From Planctomycetia bacterium (GTDB lineage: Bacteria > Planctomycetota > UBA1135 > UBA2386), in NCBI GenBank assembly GCA_005776365.1, contig SXPK01000186.1, positions 1-42,999 on the forward strand: DNA of 42,999 bases, read 5' to 3'. The position numbers and the translations under genes were made by a program. The notes beneath the pieces are model-generated. The model searched no databases. It was given only the letters and a program-made list of their open reading frames with translations, and had not been told where the DNA came from. Positions 1-8,285 of this stretch are shown piece by piece (the first letter of the stretch is position 1; each line of letters opens with the position of its first letter).

Positions 1-1266
1 ATCGACGAGTCCGATGGCGCGGTTGGGGATTTGCCGCGCGGGCTCGATCTAGGTTACGCCGGAACGAGCCACAAGAATTGCAAGGGCATCGTGAAAGGGA
101 TCGCGAACGCGTGCCTGCTTGAAATGCACCGGCGACTGGGTCGGCAGGTCGTGCTGACGGGCGAGGATTTGTGCAACCTTGGCCCGGTGGCGCTGCTTCA
201 GGATTTGGCAATGATGTCGCTGCTCGGCATCGGGCACGTCGAACGCAATGGGCATCATTATTATCGCGGATTGGGCATGTGGCCAGCGGACTGGCAGGAC
301 GAAGTGCTCACAACGCACGGAGATATTTACGAGCGTCACCGCGATGGTTTCGCGTGTCTGCGAATTTGCGAAGGTCGCATCGCGCTCGACGGTGCGAAGT
401 GGGACACCGGCGATCGGCGCACATCGCTCCCACCCGAACGACGCGCGGTCGGGTTCGTATTCCAAGACCATCGGTTGTTCCCGCGGCTCGACGCCCGCGA
501 CAACGTCGCATTCGCGCTGCGCTGCCAAGGTGTGCCAAGGCCGAGCGCGCGGGCGACCGCAGAAGCCTGGCTGCAACGAGTCGGCCTGCAGGACCGCGCG
601 CGCGCACTGCCGTCTGAGCTCTCCGGTGGCGAATCACAGCGCGTCGCGCTCGCACGCGCACTCGCCAGCCAACCACGGGTGTTGCTGCTCGACGAGCCGC
701 TCGCTGCCGTCGATGCGAGCAGAAAGGCAGAGTTGCGGCGCGATCTGCGCGCGCACCTCGACGCATTCGAGGGCCCCCGCATCGTCGTCACGCACGACGC
801 AGTGGACGCATTTGCGATCGCGGACCGCGTCGCTGTGCTCGAGAACGGCGTCATCGTGCAGCACGGCGCGCCGGCCGACATCTGCGCCGCTCCGCGCACC
901 CGCTACGTCGCCGACCTCGTCGGACTCAACTGGTTGCGAGGCACCTGCCGGGCCGGGACCTTGGCGATCCATGGCGGCGGCGAGCTGAAGGTCGCGTGGC
1001 AAGGTGAAGGCAACGCGATCGCCACGATCCACCCGCGCGCAATCGCGCTCTTCCCCTCTCGACCCGATGGCTCGCCGCGCAATGTGTGGCAGGCCACGGT
1101 CGCGTCGATCGAACCGGCGCTCGACGGTCTGCGGGTTCGGCTCGTCGGGCCAGTGCCGCTCGTCGCCGAGATCACTGAGTCCGCTCGCTCGCAGCTTTCG
1201 TTGCGCCCGGGATCGAGCGTCTGGCTCGCGCTGAAGGCGACCGAGATCGCGGTCAGTCCCGCCTGA
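1..1266 (+). CDS. Chimeric ORF: enolase-superfamily C-terminal segment joined in frame to a ModC-like ABC ATPase lacking Walker A (5' partial)
   Basis: The frame is open from base 1, so the gene starts outside the window; an internal TTG at 31 is not a convincing start. Residues encoded by about 1-370 read like the C-terminal part of a mandelate-racemase/enolase-superfamily enzyme (SHKNCKG, CNLGPVALLQDLA, GHVERNGHHYY). From GRIALDG (about 373) the protein becomes a molybdate-type importer ATPase: Q-loop region GFVFQDHRLFP, signature LSGGESQRVALARAL (from 619), Walker B VLLLDEP (from 679), H-loop VVTHD, and a C-terminal Mop/TOBE-like domain ending in VWLALKATEIAV. The Walker A P-loop that should precede GRI is absent, replaced by the enolase part. 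Codon third positions are noticeably richer in A/T before the junction than after it. As it stands the protein should not bind ATP normally. It is either a recombination/deletion scar or an assembly join. No modA or modB is visible. Confidence 0.8.
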   Translation: MDESDGAVGDLPRGLDLGYAGTSHKNCKGIVKGIANACLLEMHRRLGRQVVLTGEDLCNLGPVALLQDLAMMSLLGIGHVERNGHHYYRGLGMWPADWQDEVLTTHGDIYERHRDGFACLRICEGRIALDGAKWDTGDRRTSLPPERRAVGFVFQDHRLFPRLDARDNVAFALRCQGVPRPSARATAEAWLQRVGLQDRARALPSELSGGESQRVALARALASQPRVLLLDEPLAAVDASRKAELRRDLRAHLDAFEGPRIVVTHDAVDAFAIADRVAVLENGVIVQHGAPADICAAPRTRYVADLVGLNWLRGTCRAGTLAIHGGGELKVAWQGEGNAIATIHPRAIALFPSRPDGSPRNVWQATVASIEPALDGLRVRLVGPVPLVAEITESARSQLSLRPGSSVWLALKATEIAVSPA

Positions 1267-1299
1267 CGACGGAAGGAATGATCGCGCTGCCGCGTTCGG

Positions 1300-1317
1300 G
1301 CGACGCATCGACGTCGC
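1300..1317. terminator. Hairpin between convergent genes
   Basis: GCGACG (1300-1305) pairs with CGTCGC (1312-1317) around a six-base loop, in the 84-base gap between the chimera (ends 1266) and the acid phosphatase gene (ends 1351 on the minus strand). There is no U-tract, so a terminator role is inferred from position only. Confidence 0.3.
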
Positions 1318-1350
1318 GCATCGGCGCACTTCGGCGCGAGATCGGGCGCC

Positions 1351-2250
1351 TTACGGCCGCGCCGTGCGCAGCCCCCCGTGCAGCGAACCGTCCTGGCCGA
1401 TGACGACCGCCTCGAATCCGCCGTAGGACGGATTGGGGATCAAGATCCATCGCGTGCCCCACCATGACGCGCGCTCCGCGACGATCGCGGCGCGATGCTC
1501 TTCGGTTGCGCGACAGTTCGCAGCATGGCGTTCTGGATCCGCGTCCTTCTTCGGGTCGGTGTCCGAGGCGAAGTCACCGAGGTTGTCGCCGACCAGTTGC
1601 ACGACACGGAATCGATCGGCGACGAGCGCTCGCCGAGACGCTTTGTCGGAGCCAGCGCCGCGCTCGCCCTTGGTCAGCACCACATCGAACCCGTCGTGCT
1701 CGTCGATCGGGAACCCCAAGGCGCGCAGATTGGCTCGCGTATCCGACTCTTCGGAACTGGGCGAGTTGACGTCGCCAGAATCCGCCTTGCGGTTGGTGAG
1801 ATAGACCACACGGACCGACAGCTTGTGCGCCATGCGCGCGTATTCGAGTGCGCCTGGAATCGCGGTTGCGCGACGCTCCGCAACCCAGCCTGCCCACGCG
1901 ACCGGATCAAAGCCCTTGCCGTCGCGGATCCGTCGTGCCGCGAACGCGGTGTTGTCGAGCACGGTTTCGTCGACGTCGACCACGACTGCGAGCGGCTTCT
2001 GCGCGAGAGCCGCGTCCGCTTGCTGTTCCAGACAAGCAGTCCACGTTGCGTCCGCGATCGTGCGCGGCAGCGCATCGGCCGCAACTCGATAGGCCTGCTC
2101 GCAGGCCGCGCGATACTCAGCGGCGCGCTGCATCCAGACGACGGCGAGCGCCTGGTCGTGCTGCGGCGACGGCTCTACTGCGCATGCGGCAAGCGCCAGG
2201 AGAAACAGGACGGCGGCGACGGAACGACTCACCGAGAAGGCGACGGTCAT
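1351..2250 (-). CDS. HAD-superfamily acid phosphatase, lipoprotein e(P4)/class B-C type
   Basis: A 299-residue protein resembling outer-membrane 5'-nucleotidases/acid phosphatases of the lipoprotein e(P4) family, which remove phosphate from nucleotides and other monoesters outside the cytoplasm. The N-terminus is a lipoprotein signal ending in LALAAC (Cys23). HAD motif I is DVDETVLDN with nucleophile Asp92 and general acid Asp94; motif II threonine lies in LTNRK (Thr152); the C-terminal acidic motif is GDNLGDF (Asp222/Asp226). The start at 2250 is chosen over longer frames because it gives a clean signal peptide and has a promoter ending seven bases upstream (TCGACA-17-TAGAAC), so the message is probably leaderless. 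The upstream DUF3293 gene is on the same strand but has no obvious functional link. Confidence 0.88.
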   Translation of the reverse strand: MTVAFSVSRSVAAVLFLLALAACAVEPSPQHDQALAVVWMQRAAEYRAACEQAYRVAADALPRTIADATWTACLEQQADAALAQKPLAVVVDVDETVLDNTAFAARRIRDGKGFDPVAWAGWVAERRATAIPGALEYARMAHKLSVRVVYLTNRKADSGDVNSPSSEESDTRANLRALGFPIDEHDGFDVVLTKGERGAGSDKASRRALVADRFRVVQLVGDNLGDFASDTDPKKDADPERHAANCRATEEHRAAIVAERASWWGTRWILIPNPSYGGFEAVVIGQDGSLHGGLRTARP

Positions 2251-2257
2251 CGACACA

Positions 2258-2286
2258 GTTCTAGGCGGAGCCGATGAGCGTGTCGA
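2258..2286 (-). promoter_or_regulatory. Sigma-70-like promoter of the acid phosphatase gene
   Basis: Read on the minus strand: TCGACA (2286-2281), a 17-base spacer, then TAGAAC (2263-2258), seven bases before the ATG at 2250. The predicted +1 falls essentially on the start codon, and no Shine-Dalgarno is present. Confidence 0.5.
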
Positions 2287-2302
2287 AACCAGCGACGGAA
2301 CT

Positions 2303-2800
2303 TCAGCGCAACAAGACGAGTTGCGGCACGGCATCCGCGTCGCACCAAACGATCGCGTCCTGCCCCCACTTCGCGCCGATTTGGCACGCGTCCTCGAACA
2401 GCAGGCCAAAGCAGAGGCAACTCCGCTCTTCGGGCCAGCCGTTGTCCGGATGCCCGCCTGCGCCTTCGTAGGACACGCAACCGATCTTCGCGAGGTCGGC
2501 GAGCAACGCCGCGTGCCGCGCGAGATTCTCCGACTCTTCGATCGCTGCGCCGGACGGATTGAACGCGGTCACGAATGCGCAGGTCGCGACGCCGTGCCGC
2601 CTCATCGCCTCCGCCAGTGCCGCATTTGCTTCGCCGATGCGCAGCGTGATGACCTCTGGCGTGCGCACGGAGTAGTGCGTCTCCATGTAGGCGACGAGCT
2701 TGTCTTCCGCGACGACGGTCGCGTGCGCCGTCGTCGGCGCGGACGGTCGCTGCGTCGCGAGCACGACGTGCGGAGCGGTGTTGTGACGGCGCCACGTCAT
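2303..2800 (-). CDS. DUF3293 domain protein
   Basis: A 165-residue cytosolic protein matching the DUF3293 pattern: an N-terminal HYSVRTPEVITLRIGEAN segment, the FVTAFNPSG core, conserved ENLARHAALLADL helix, NGWPEERSCLCFG and a terminal GQDAIVWCDADAVPQLVLL strand pair. The function of the family is not established. The start at 2800 leaves a short basic lead-in before the domain; an internal start at the Met before ETHYS is possible. It lies 55 bases downstream of the DUF1801 gene, on the same strand, and could be co-transcribed with it. Confidence 0.82.
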   Translation of the reverse strand: MTWRRHNTAPHVVLATQRPSAPTTAHATVVAEDKLVAYMETHYSVRTPEVITLRIGEANAALAEAMRRHGVATCAFVTAFNPSGAAIEESENLARHAALLADLAKIGCVSYEGAGGHPDNGWPEERSCLCFGLLFEDACQIGAKWGQDAIVWCDADAVPQLVLLR

Positions 2801-2855
2801 GGCTTCGCTCGCGTGACGGCAACGCAAGCCCACGTCGAGCTTCTTGCGAGTGAGT

Positions 2856-3338
2856 TCACTTGGCCTTCTTGCCGCGGGGACGCTTCTTCTGCGCCGCCGA
2901 ACGATCGATGAGCTTGCCGCGAGCTGTCCGCGGCAACGGGGCGCCACTCGATTCGATCGCTGCAGCAAGCAGCGCCTCGATATCTGGGTGCCGAAGTTGC
3001 TTCGCGGACTCCAGCACCACGAACCGCACCTGCTTCCCCGTTCCTTGCAGCAGCTTCTTGGCGTCGGGCAAACGGGGCCCATTCATCAGGTAAAGGCGCA
3101 CGCCGTCGCCACGCGCCGCGATCGATGCGACCGCATCCAGGGGATGCTCCGTCCTCGAGTAGGCGATGACGAAGAAGCTGCCGTAGTCGTAGAGCAGTTC
3201 GTTCGTGGCCGGCAGTCGCTTCTGCATCGCGAGGCGTATCGACTGAATCACCTTCTGCTCGGCAGCATCGAACTTCGCCATGCAAACGCGAAGCTTGTCC
3301 AACGCGGGGTCTTTGTCGCCAACGAGTCGGCCTGCCAT
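2856..3338 (-). CDS. DUF1801 domain protein
   Basis: About 160 residues. The central segment (QSIRLAMQKRLPATNELLYDY, FFVIAYSRTEHPLDAV, GVRLYLMNG, KLLQGTGKQVRFV) matches the DUF1801 (YdhG-like) fold, a small alpha/beta domain of unknown biochemical role. The C-terminus is a short Lys/Arg-rich tail (KKRPRGKKAK) that could bind nucleic acid or a membrane; that is inference. I place the start at ATG 3338 because AGAGG lies ten bases before it; a TTG at 3362 would add eight residues. Confidence 0.8.
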   Translation of the reverse strand: MAGRLVGDKDPALDKLRVCMAKFDAAEQKVIQSIRLAMQKRLPATNELLYDYGSFFVIAYSRTEHPLDAVASIAARGDGVRLYLMNGPRLPDAKKLLQGTGKQVRFVVLESAKQLRHPDIEALLAAAIESSGAPLPRTARGKLIDRSAAQKKRPRGKKAK

Positions 3339-3585
3339 CGAATGTGCCTCTTGCTTGCTCAAGATCGTGCGCCAAAGAGGCGCAAGTCAACCGACCTTTT
3401 GCCGCAAGCGTCAAAGCGACGCTCGTCGACTCCGAAGTCGCCTGGACACCGATCCTACAGCTCTGGCGCGTCACGCGATCCTCGGCCTTCGGGCGCGGGT
3501 AGAAGCAAGACCACGCTCACGGCACCGCTCTAACCTTGGGGCAAGGCTTCCGTTCCACGTTGCGTTGGTCGTCCACGCGCCAGCA

Positions 3586-4071
3586 CTACGAGTCAGGCTC
3601 CTCCGGCTCTTCCTCGAGTTCGTCTGCAGGCACGAACTTGTTGCCCTTCCACCCATACTCGTCGCCATTGATGCTCGCTCTGCTCTCCTGCGGACAGATG
3701 CTGCGCGCCAACCTCAGCAACTCCGTTTCGCTGATGTGCCGCGACAGGAAGCTAGGGTCCGTCGTTTCGGTCAAGAAGGTGTCCGCAGTGGCCAGCGCCT
3801 CCTCAATCGACTCGTAGGGACCGGTGGTCGCCCAATCCGTCGATATGCAGATACAGATGTCGCCCACCACACGGAGCCACGACGAGCCCGAGTCCCAGCA
3901 GAACTGCAGCGCTTCCTCCGAGCATGCGTCGAAGGCTGTGCACGCGCAGTCGAACAAGTCGGGAACGCCCTGGGCACAGCTTTGCTTGAGTTCTTTCACG
4001 AACGCATCGACGAAGTCGGAATCCTCGAGCAGTTTAGGCAGCGCCTTCACCCACAAGTTGGCGTCATACAT
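3586..4071 (-). CDS. Cys-rich protein of unknown function
   Basis: A 161-residue protein with no family I recognise. It begins MYDANLWVKALPKLL and has eight cysteines, clustered as SC, DCAC, DAC, FC, ICIC and IC, plus a strongly acidic C-terminal tail (ELEEEPEEPDS). There is no signal peptide or membrane segment, so it is probably cytosolic. The start at 4071 is supported by GGAGG nine bases upstream; an in-frame ATG at 4086 is less likely. Base composition is less GC-biased than in its neighbours, which may indicate recent acquisition. The cysteine spacing could bind metal, and arsM lies upstream on the other strand, but a link is speculation. Confidence 0.65.
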   Translation of the reverse strand: MYDANLWVKALPKLLEDSDFVDAFVKELKQSCAQGVPDLFDCACTAFDACSEEALQFCWDSGSSWLRVVGDICICISTDWATTGPYESIEEALATADTFLTETTDPSFLSRHISETELLRLARSICPQESRASINGDEYGWKGNKFVPADELEEEPEEPDS

Positions 4072-4605
4072 GGCGGTTGCCTCCACGGCGGACGCCGCCT
4101 TTGTCGGCCCCAGCGCGACCCGGCAGGCGGCCGCTGGCAGGCGAATGCAATCGCAGCCAGATGGCGTGCCGACGCGCCGCGAAGGACCGCAGCGTCCAGA
4201 GACGTTGCTGGAGATTGGACTGAACAGTTTTCATCGGGTTCTTCCTGCGCCCGCACCTTGCAGACCGCGCCATTGCGGAACGCATGCCAGGGCCTCGAAC
4301 ACCGGGCGCGGCGCCAAGCGCCGCAGGAGCCTTCGTTCGCCGGGCCAACCGCCCGCGCGCATCGATCCGGCGAACTCGCCGGATCAAGCCACCTTGCCGC
4401 TCCTCGGCAGGTTGGCCGCCCCGCGCTGCCGCGTGGGACTGTCCTGATGCTGGTTCCCTTCTCGCATCTCGGTGCGCGGTCGTCAATGCGCGGATGCTTT
4501 GTGCTCGTGTCATTGTGTGTCATGACGTTCCCCCGAACGAGCGATGAGCACATTGTGACCCCATGGACCCTTGCATCCCAAGGTGTTGGATCCGAAGGAT
4601 GCGCT
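4072..4605. other. Intergenic region between the Cys-rich gene and arsM
   Basis: About 530 bases separating two divergent genes. Open frames exist on both strands only because of high GC; none has protein-like composition. No tRNA, repeat or clear operator was seen, and no ArsR-type regulator gene is adjacent. Confidence 0.5.
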
Positions 4606-5427
4606 ATGAAGTCCGACTCGACCGTGTCCGCCGACTCCTTACGCGACGAAGTGCGCGCGCACTACGCCGCCATCCCCTCGGCGGCAGTTGGCGCTGCGTG
4701 CGCGCCAGGGTGCTGCGGCGCCAATCCCGACGCGTCGCTCGACCTCGGCTACACGAAGTCAGAACTCGACGCGCTGCCCGAGGGCGCCAACCTCGGGCTC
4801 GGCTGCGGCAACCCGCAAGAACTTGCGCGACTGAAGCGAGGCGAGCGCGTGCTCGACCTTGGCAGCGGCGGCGGCATCGACTGCTTCCTCGCGGCGAAGC
4901 AGGTCGGGCCTGGCGGCCGCGTGATCGGCGTCGACATGACACCAGAAATGCTCAAGAACGCGCGCGCCGCCAGGGACCGCATGGGCGCCGCGAATGTTGA
5001 GTTCCGCCTCGGCGAGATCGAACACCTGCCGGTTGCCGACGGCTCGATCGACGTGATCTTGTCCAACTGCGTCGTCAATCTGTCGCCCGACAAGCCGCAG
5101 GTCTTCCGCGAAGCCTTCCGAGTGCTCGCGCCGGGCGGCCGCCTGGCGATTCGCGACGTCGTCGCCACTGCGCCGATGCCGACCGAACTCGCATCCGACC
5201 CGCGCATGGTCGCCGGCTGCGTCGGCAACGCCGCGCCAGTGCAGCAACTCGAAGCCGCGCTGCGCGAGGCCGGTTTCGGCAACGTCGACGTCGAGGTCGA
5301 CGAGTCGAGCCGCAAGGTCATCGCGACGTGGTTCCCGGGCGCTGGCGTGGAGAACTACGTCGCCTCGGCCAGCATCACCGCGCACAAGCAAAGCGCCTGC
5401 GATTGTGGGCTCGGCGACTGCGCTTGA
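4606..5427 (+). CDS. arsM: Arsenite S-adenosylmethionine methyltransferase
   Basis: A 273-residue cytosolic enzyme that methylates As(III) with SAM to give volatile or less thiophilic methylarsenicals. The SAM-binding motif is VLDLGSGGGIDCFLA, followed by VIGVDMTPEML and a GEIEHLPVADGSIDVI segment. Arsenic-binding cysteines typical of the family are present: N-terminal Cys32/36/37 (ACAPGCCG), Cys67 (GLGCGNP), Cys155 (SNCVVNL) and Cys205 (AGCVGNA). The C-terminus is an extra Cys cluster (CDCGLGDC). The ATG at 4606 is preceded by GAAGGA; the same frame is open far upstream but with no protein-like sequence. The gene stands alone, without arsR, arsC or an efflux pump. Confidence 0.93.
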   Translation: MKSDSTVSADSLRDEVRAHYAAIPSAAVGAACAPGCCGANPDASLDLGYTKSELDALPEGANLGLGCGNPQELARLKRGERVLDLGSGGGIDCFLAAKQVGPGGRVIGVDMTPEMLKNARAARDRMGAANVEFRLGEIEHLPVADGSIDVILSNCVVNLSPDKPQVFREAFRVLAPGGRLAIRDVVATAPMPTELASDPRMVAGCVGNAAPVQQLEAALREAGFGNVDVEVDESSRKVIATWFPGAGVENYVASASITAHKQSACDCGLGDCA

Positions 5428-5567
5428 TTGAGCAAGGGTCTTGCGGCTCCTGCACGTGCCGGCCTTCGCCACCCCTGCCACTACCCGCTGCCACAACCTG
5501 CTGCCAGCCGAAGGCACCTCACGCAAGTGCGTGCTCGGTCTCTACTAGGAAGCGTCCGACTGAAGAA

Positions 5568-5643
5568 TGGTGGGCCGTGCAGGATTCGAACCTGCGACTT
5601 CGACCTTGTGACGATCGCACTCTACCAACTGAGTTAACGGCCC
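5568..5643 (-). tRNA. tRNA-Val (anticodon CAC)
   Basis: On the minus strand a complete cloverleaf can be folded: acceptor GGGCCGU/ACGGCCC, D-stem ACUC/GAGU, anticodon stem CGAUC/GGUCG with loop GUCACAA (anticodon CAC, reading GUG), T-stem GCAGG/CCUGC with loop UUCGAAU, discriminator A. The 3' CCA is encoded (5568-5570). Confidence 0.95.
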
Positions 5644-5935
5644 GTCCGAACGGGGCGGCGAACACTAGCCAGCGGCCACGCCTCGTTCAAGCGGAGACTC
5701 CCCTTCGGCACGCGCGGACACGGGCCTGAACAGGGCACCGCCCGCGGGTCCAGCTGCGTTCGCGAACTCCTGTTGCCATCGGCGCATCTGCGGAGGCAGA
5801 ACGAACGCGCGTCTGCACACCCGCGAAGCCATGCCTTTCCGTCCACCACCAGGTCGCCCCAAACTGCCTGAACGGCTGCAGCGCGCCGTTGCCGTTGGTC
5901 GATGAGCGACAGGTCTTCGAGGAGAGCACGACCCG

Positions 5936-7117
5936 ATGCTGCATTTCGTTTCCGCATTCTTGGCCCTGCAAGTCGCAGCGCCGCAGAACCCGACCGAGCC
6001 CACGCTGACGTCTGGCAATGCAGTCGTTGCCGCGGTGCCCACCGCGCCCGCAGTCGACTCGGCGATGGCCGCCCCCGCCTTGCGCGGAGCGGAGAAAGCC
6101 GGACCCGGCGAGGAAACCACAGCCTTGGTCGCCGACCTCGTGCAACACCAGGAGACTTCGATCGCAACGCGCGCCGCTTGGCTGCTCGGCGAATGGAAGT
6201 CCGTGCGCGGCGTCGACGCGCTTGCGCAAGCGATCAAGCAGAGCAGCAACGCCGATCTGCGACTGCAGTGCGCAGCGGCGCTCGACCGGATCCAGAACAG
6301 CCCCGCAACGGAAGCGCTGATCAACGGGCTGCACGACACCGACATCTCGGTGCGAGCATTCGCGGTCCAGGCGCTTGCGCGGCGCAGGCCGACAGGCGCC
6401 TCCCAACAACTGCTCGCGCTGATCGAGCGCCAGGGCGCAGCTGGTTCCGATGATTCGCACAAGGACGTCGCTGCCGCGCTGATCGCGCTTGCCGACCTCG
6501 GCGACACCAGCGCGATGTTGCCAGCCGCCGCAGCGGTGCGCTTTGAGTCCAAAGAAACGGGTCCGGCGCTCGCCTTCCTGTTTCAAGAACTGTCGCACAA
6601 GCTGCCGCAGTCGTTCGAAGCGACGACTCTCGTCGCCGCGCTCGATCACCAGGAGCCTCTGCTGCGCCGCTATGCGATCCAGCGCCTCGGCGAACTTCGT
6701 GATCCGACTACGGCGCGCGCGCTCGAAGGCCGGCTCGCGACCGAGGACCAGGCGCTGCAGCCATTGATCCGTGTCTCACTGGCGCAGGTGCGTCGCGACC
6801 AGATCGAGAACGGCGCCGACCTCGCACTGCGCGCAAAGAACAATGCCCTCGCGATCGGCCGCATGGTCGAGCGCCAATGGAACTCGCTGGAGACCGGAAC
6901 ACGACTGTCGACGGCGGCGACGACGTGCGTCGTCTCGTTCGGGATGCTGATGATCCTCGTGGCCCGCCGGCGCGCTCGCCACGCCGAAGCAGCGACCATT
7001 GCCGCCGCGGCAGGTGCCTGCCATCCGACGATGCTGCGCACCGCGCGCCCCGAGACCCGCGCAGTGCCTCGCTTCGAAGAAGCCTCGCGCACGCCGGTCG
7101 GCAGCGGCAGGTCTTGA
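5936..7117 (+). CDS. Membrane-anchored HEAT-repeat protein
   Basis: A 393-residue protein. It starts with a hydrophobic signal-like segment (MLHFVSAFLALQVAA), followed by a low-complexity Ala/Pro linker to about residue 60. Residues about 65-290 are tandem helical repeats of HEAT/PBS-lyase type (for example ATRAAWLLGEW, LRLQCAAALDRI, VRAFAVQALARR, LRRYAIQRLGEL). One membrane helix (TTCVVSFGMLMILVARRR) precedes a basic tail, so the repeats should be outside the cytoplasm and the tail inside. Such repeats are scaffolds for protein contacts. It is followed after 19 bases by a gene of similar layout, probably in the same operon. GAGGAG upstream of the ATG supports the start. Confidence 0.75.
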   Translation: MLHFVSAFLALQVAAPQNPTEPTLTSGNAVVAAVPTAPAVDSAMAAPALRGAEKAGPGEETTALVADLVQHQETSIATRAAWLLGEWKSVRGVDALAQAIKQSSNADLRLQCAAALDRIQNSPATEALINGLHDTDISVRAFAVQALARRRPTGASQQLLALIERQGAAGSDDSHKDVAAALIALADLGDTSAMLPAAAAVRFESKETGPALAFLFQELSHKLPQSFEATTLVAALDHQEPLLRRYAIQRLGELRDPTTARALEGRLATEDQALQPLIRVSLAQVRRDQIENGADLALRAKNNALAIGRMVERQWNSLETGTRLSTAATTCVVSFGMLMILVARRRARHAEAATIAAAAGACHPTMLRTARPETRAVPRFEEASRTPVGSGRS

Positions 7118-7136
7118 ACCAGGACACGACAAACCC

Positions 7137-8279
7137 ATGCGCCGCAGCCCGACGCGCCTGACGACCGCCGCGATCGCCGCGGCCATGTCGATCGCCTGCG
7201 CGCCGGCGACGCTCGCGCAGCAAGCGTCGTGGCGCGTCGCCTTCGGCCCGTCCGCTAGCGCGATCGGCGCCTCCGCAATCGACTGGATGCGGCGTGAGCT
7301 GCTCGCCACGAATGCCGCTTGGCCGCTGCTCCGCGATGCGTCCGCGCCATTCTGCGCGTGGAATGACGGCGACAAGATCCTCTTCGGCGAAGCGATCACG
7401 CTGCCCGGAGAATGCGTCGCCGCCGGCGAGTTCGTCGTCGACAGCTCGACGATCGCGTTCGAGTGTCGCAACGACGGCAGTGAGACATGGCGTCTGGCTG
7501 GCGCCCGACTGCCTGCGCCGATCGCAAACCTGTTCGCGCAACTTCGGATCGACGTCGACGGCCCACCGCGCGCACTCGACTTCGCATCGCTCGCGGGCAA
7601 CCTCGCTGGCGTCGCAGTCGAAGAAGACTCGCGCGCGCGCGTGCTCCACCTCGCCGCGCTGCAATGCGGCGAAGTGACGCTCGCTGCAACCCGCGAGCAG
7701 GGGCGCATCGTCATCACCGGTCGCAGCGGCGGCGGCCTCGTCGGACCCGCATGGATCCTGGCCGAGTTGCGGAGGCGCGATGCAGCGCAGACCATGGATG
7801 CCAGCGTGCTCGCATGGACGGCACGCGCTTTTGCTGGCGCCGACGCGGACCGACTCGAAGCCGCCCGGCAACTTCAGCGCGCAGGCGCGGCGGCGGTGCC
7901 CGCGCTCCGCGCGCTGCTTCACGGAGACGAAGCGAGCAGGCTGTGCGCCATCGATGGACTCCTTCGATTGAAGGCTGTCAGCGAGTTGCCGCGCATCGTT
8001 GCCGCCGCCGACATCGACATGCCGCTCGCGACCGCGATGGCCGAGACTGCGATCGAAGAGTTGCTGCCGCTGGCGGATTCAGACACTCGCGAACGGGCAC
8101 GAAAAGCGCTCGCCCGCAACGCCGCGCTAGCACCAGGGCTCATCGCATCGTCGCCGCGCGCCTCGGGCGAACAGCGACAGCGCCTCGTGACGATTGCGAC
8201 GCTGACGCTCGCGTGTCTCGTTGGACTGTGGCTGCGAGAACGCGCGCGCCTCGCCAGAGCGGAGCGCGCCTTCGCCTGA
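7137..8279 (+). CDS. Exported membrane-anchored protein with HEAT-like repeats
   Basis: A 380-residue protein starting at ATG 7137, 19 bases after the previous stop. A signal peptide (to about Ala27, ATLAQQ) is followed by an unrecognised beta-rich N-terminal half. It carries HEAT-like helices at about residues 235-300 (EAARQLQRAGAAAVPALRAL, CAIDGLLRLKAVSELPRIV) and a C-terminal membrane helix (IATLTLACLVGLWL) with a basic end. The topology is the same as that of its upstream neighbour, suggesting a pair working together at the cell surface. No enzyme motif is visible. Confidence 0.72.
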   Translation: MRRSPTRLTTAAIAAAMSIACAPATLAQQASWRVAFGPSASAIGASAIDWMRRELLATNAAWPLLRDASAPFCAWNDGDKILFGEAITLPGECVAAGEFVVDSSTIAFECRNDGSETWRLAGARLPAPIANLFAQLRIDVDGPPRALDFASLAGNLAGVAVEEDSRARVLHLAALQCGEVTLAATREQGRIVITGRSGGGLVGPAWILAELRRRDAAQTMDASVLAWTARAFAGADADRLEAARQLQRAGAAAVPALRALLHGDEASRLCAIDGLLRLKAVSELPRIVAAADIDMPLATAMAETAIEELLPLADSDTRERARKALARNAALAPGLIASSPRASGEQRQRLVTIATLTLACLVGLWLRERARLARAERAFA

Positions 8280-8285
8280 GGGCGA

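Noticed and set aside
3280..4605. Long open frame continuous with arsM
   Set aside because: The translation before ATG 4606 is Arg-rich without domain order and lies opposite real minus-strand genes; arsM homologues begin near 4606, where GAAGGA is placed correctly.
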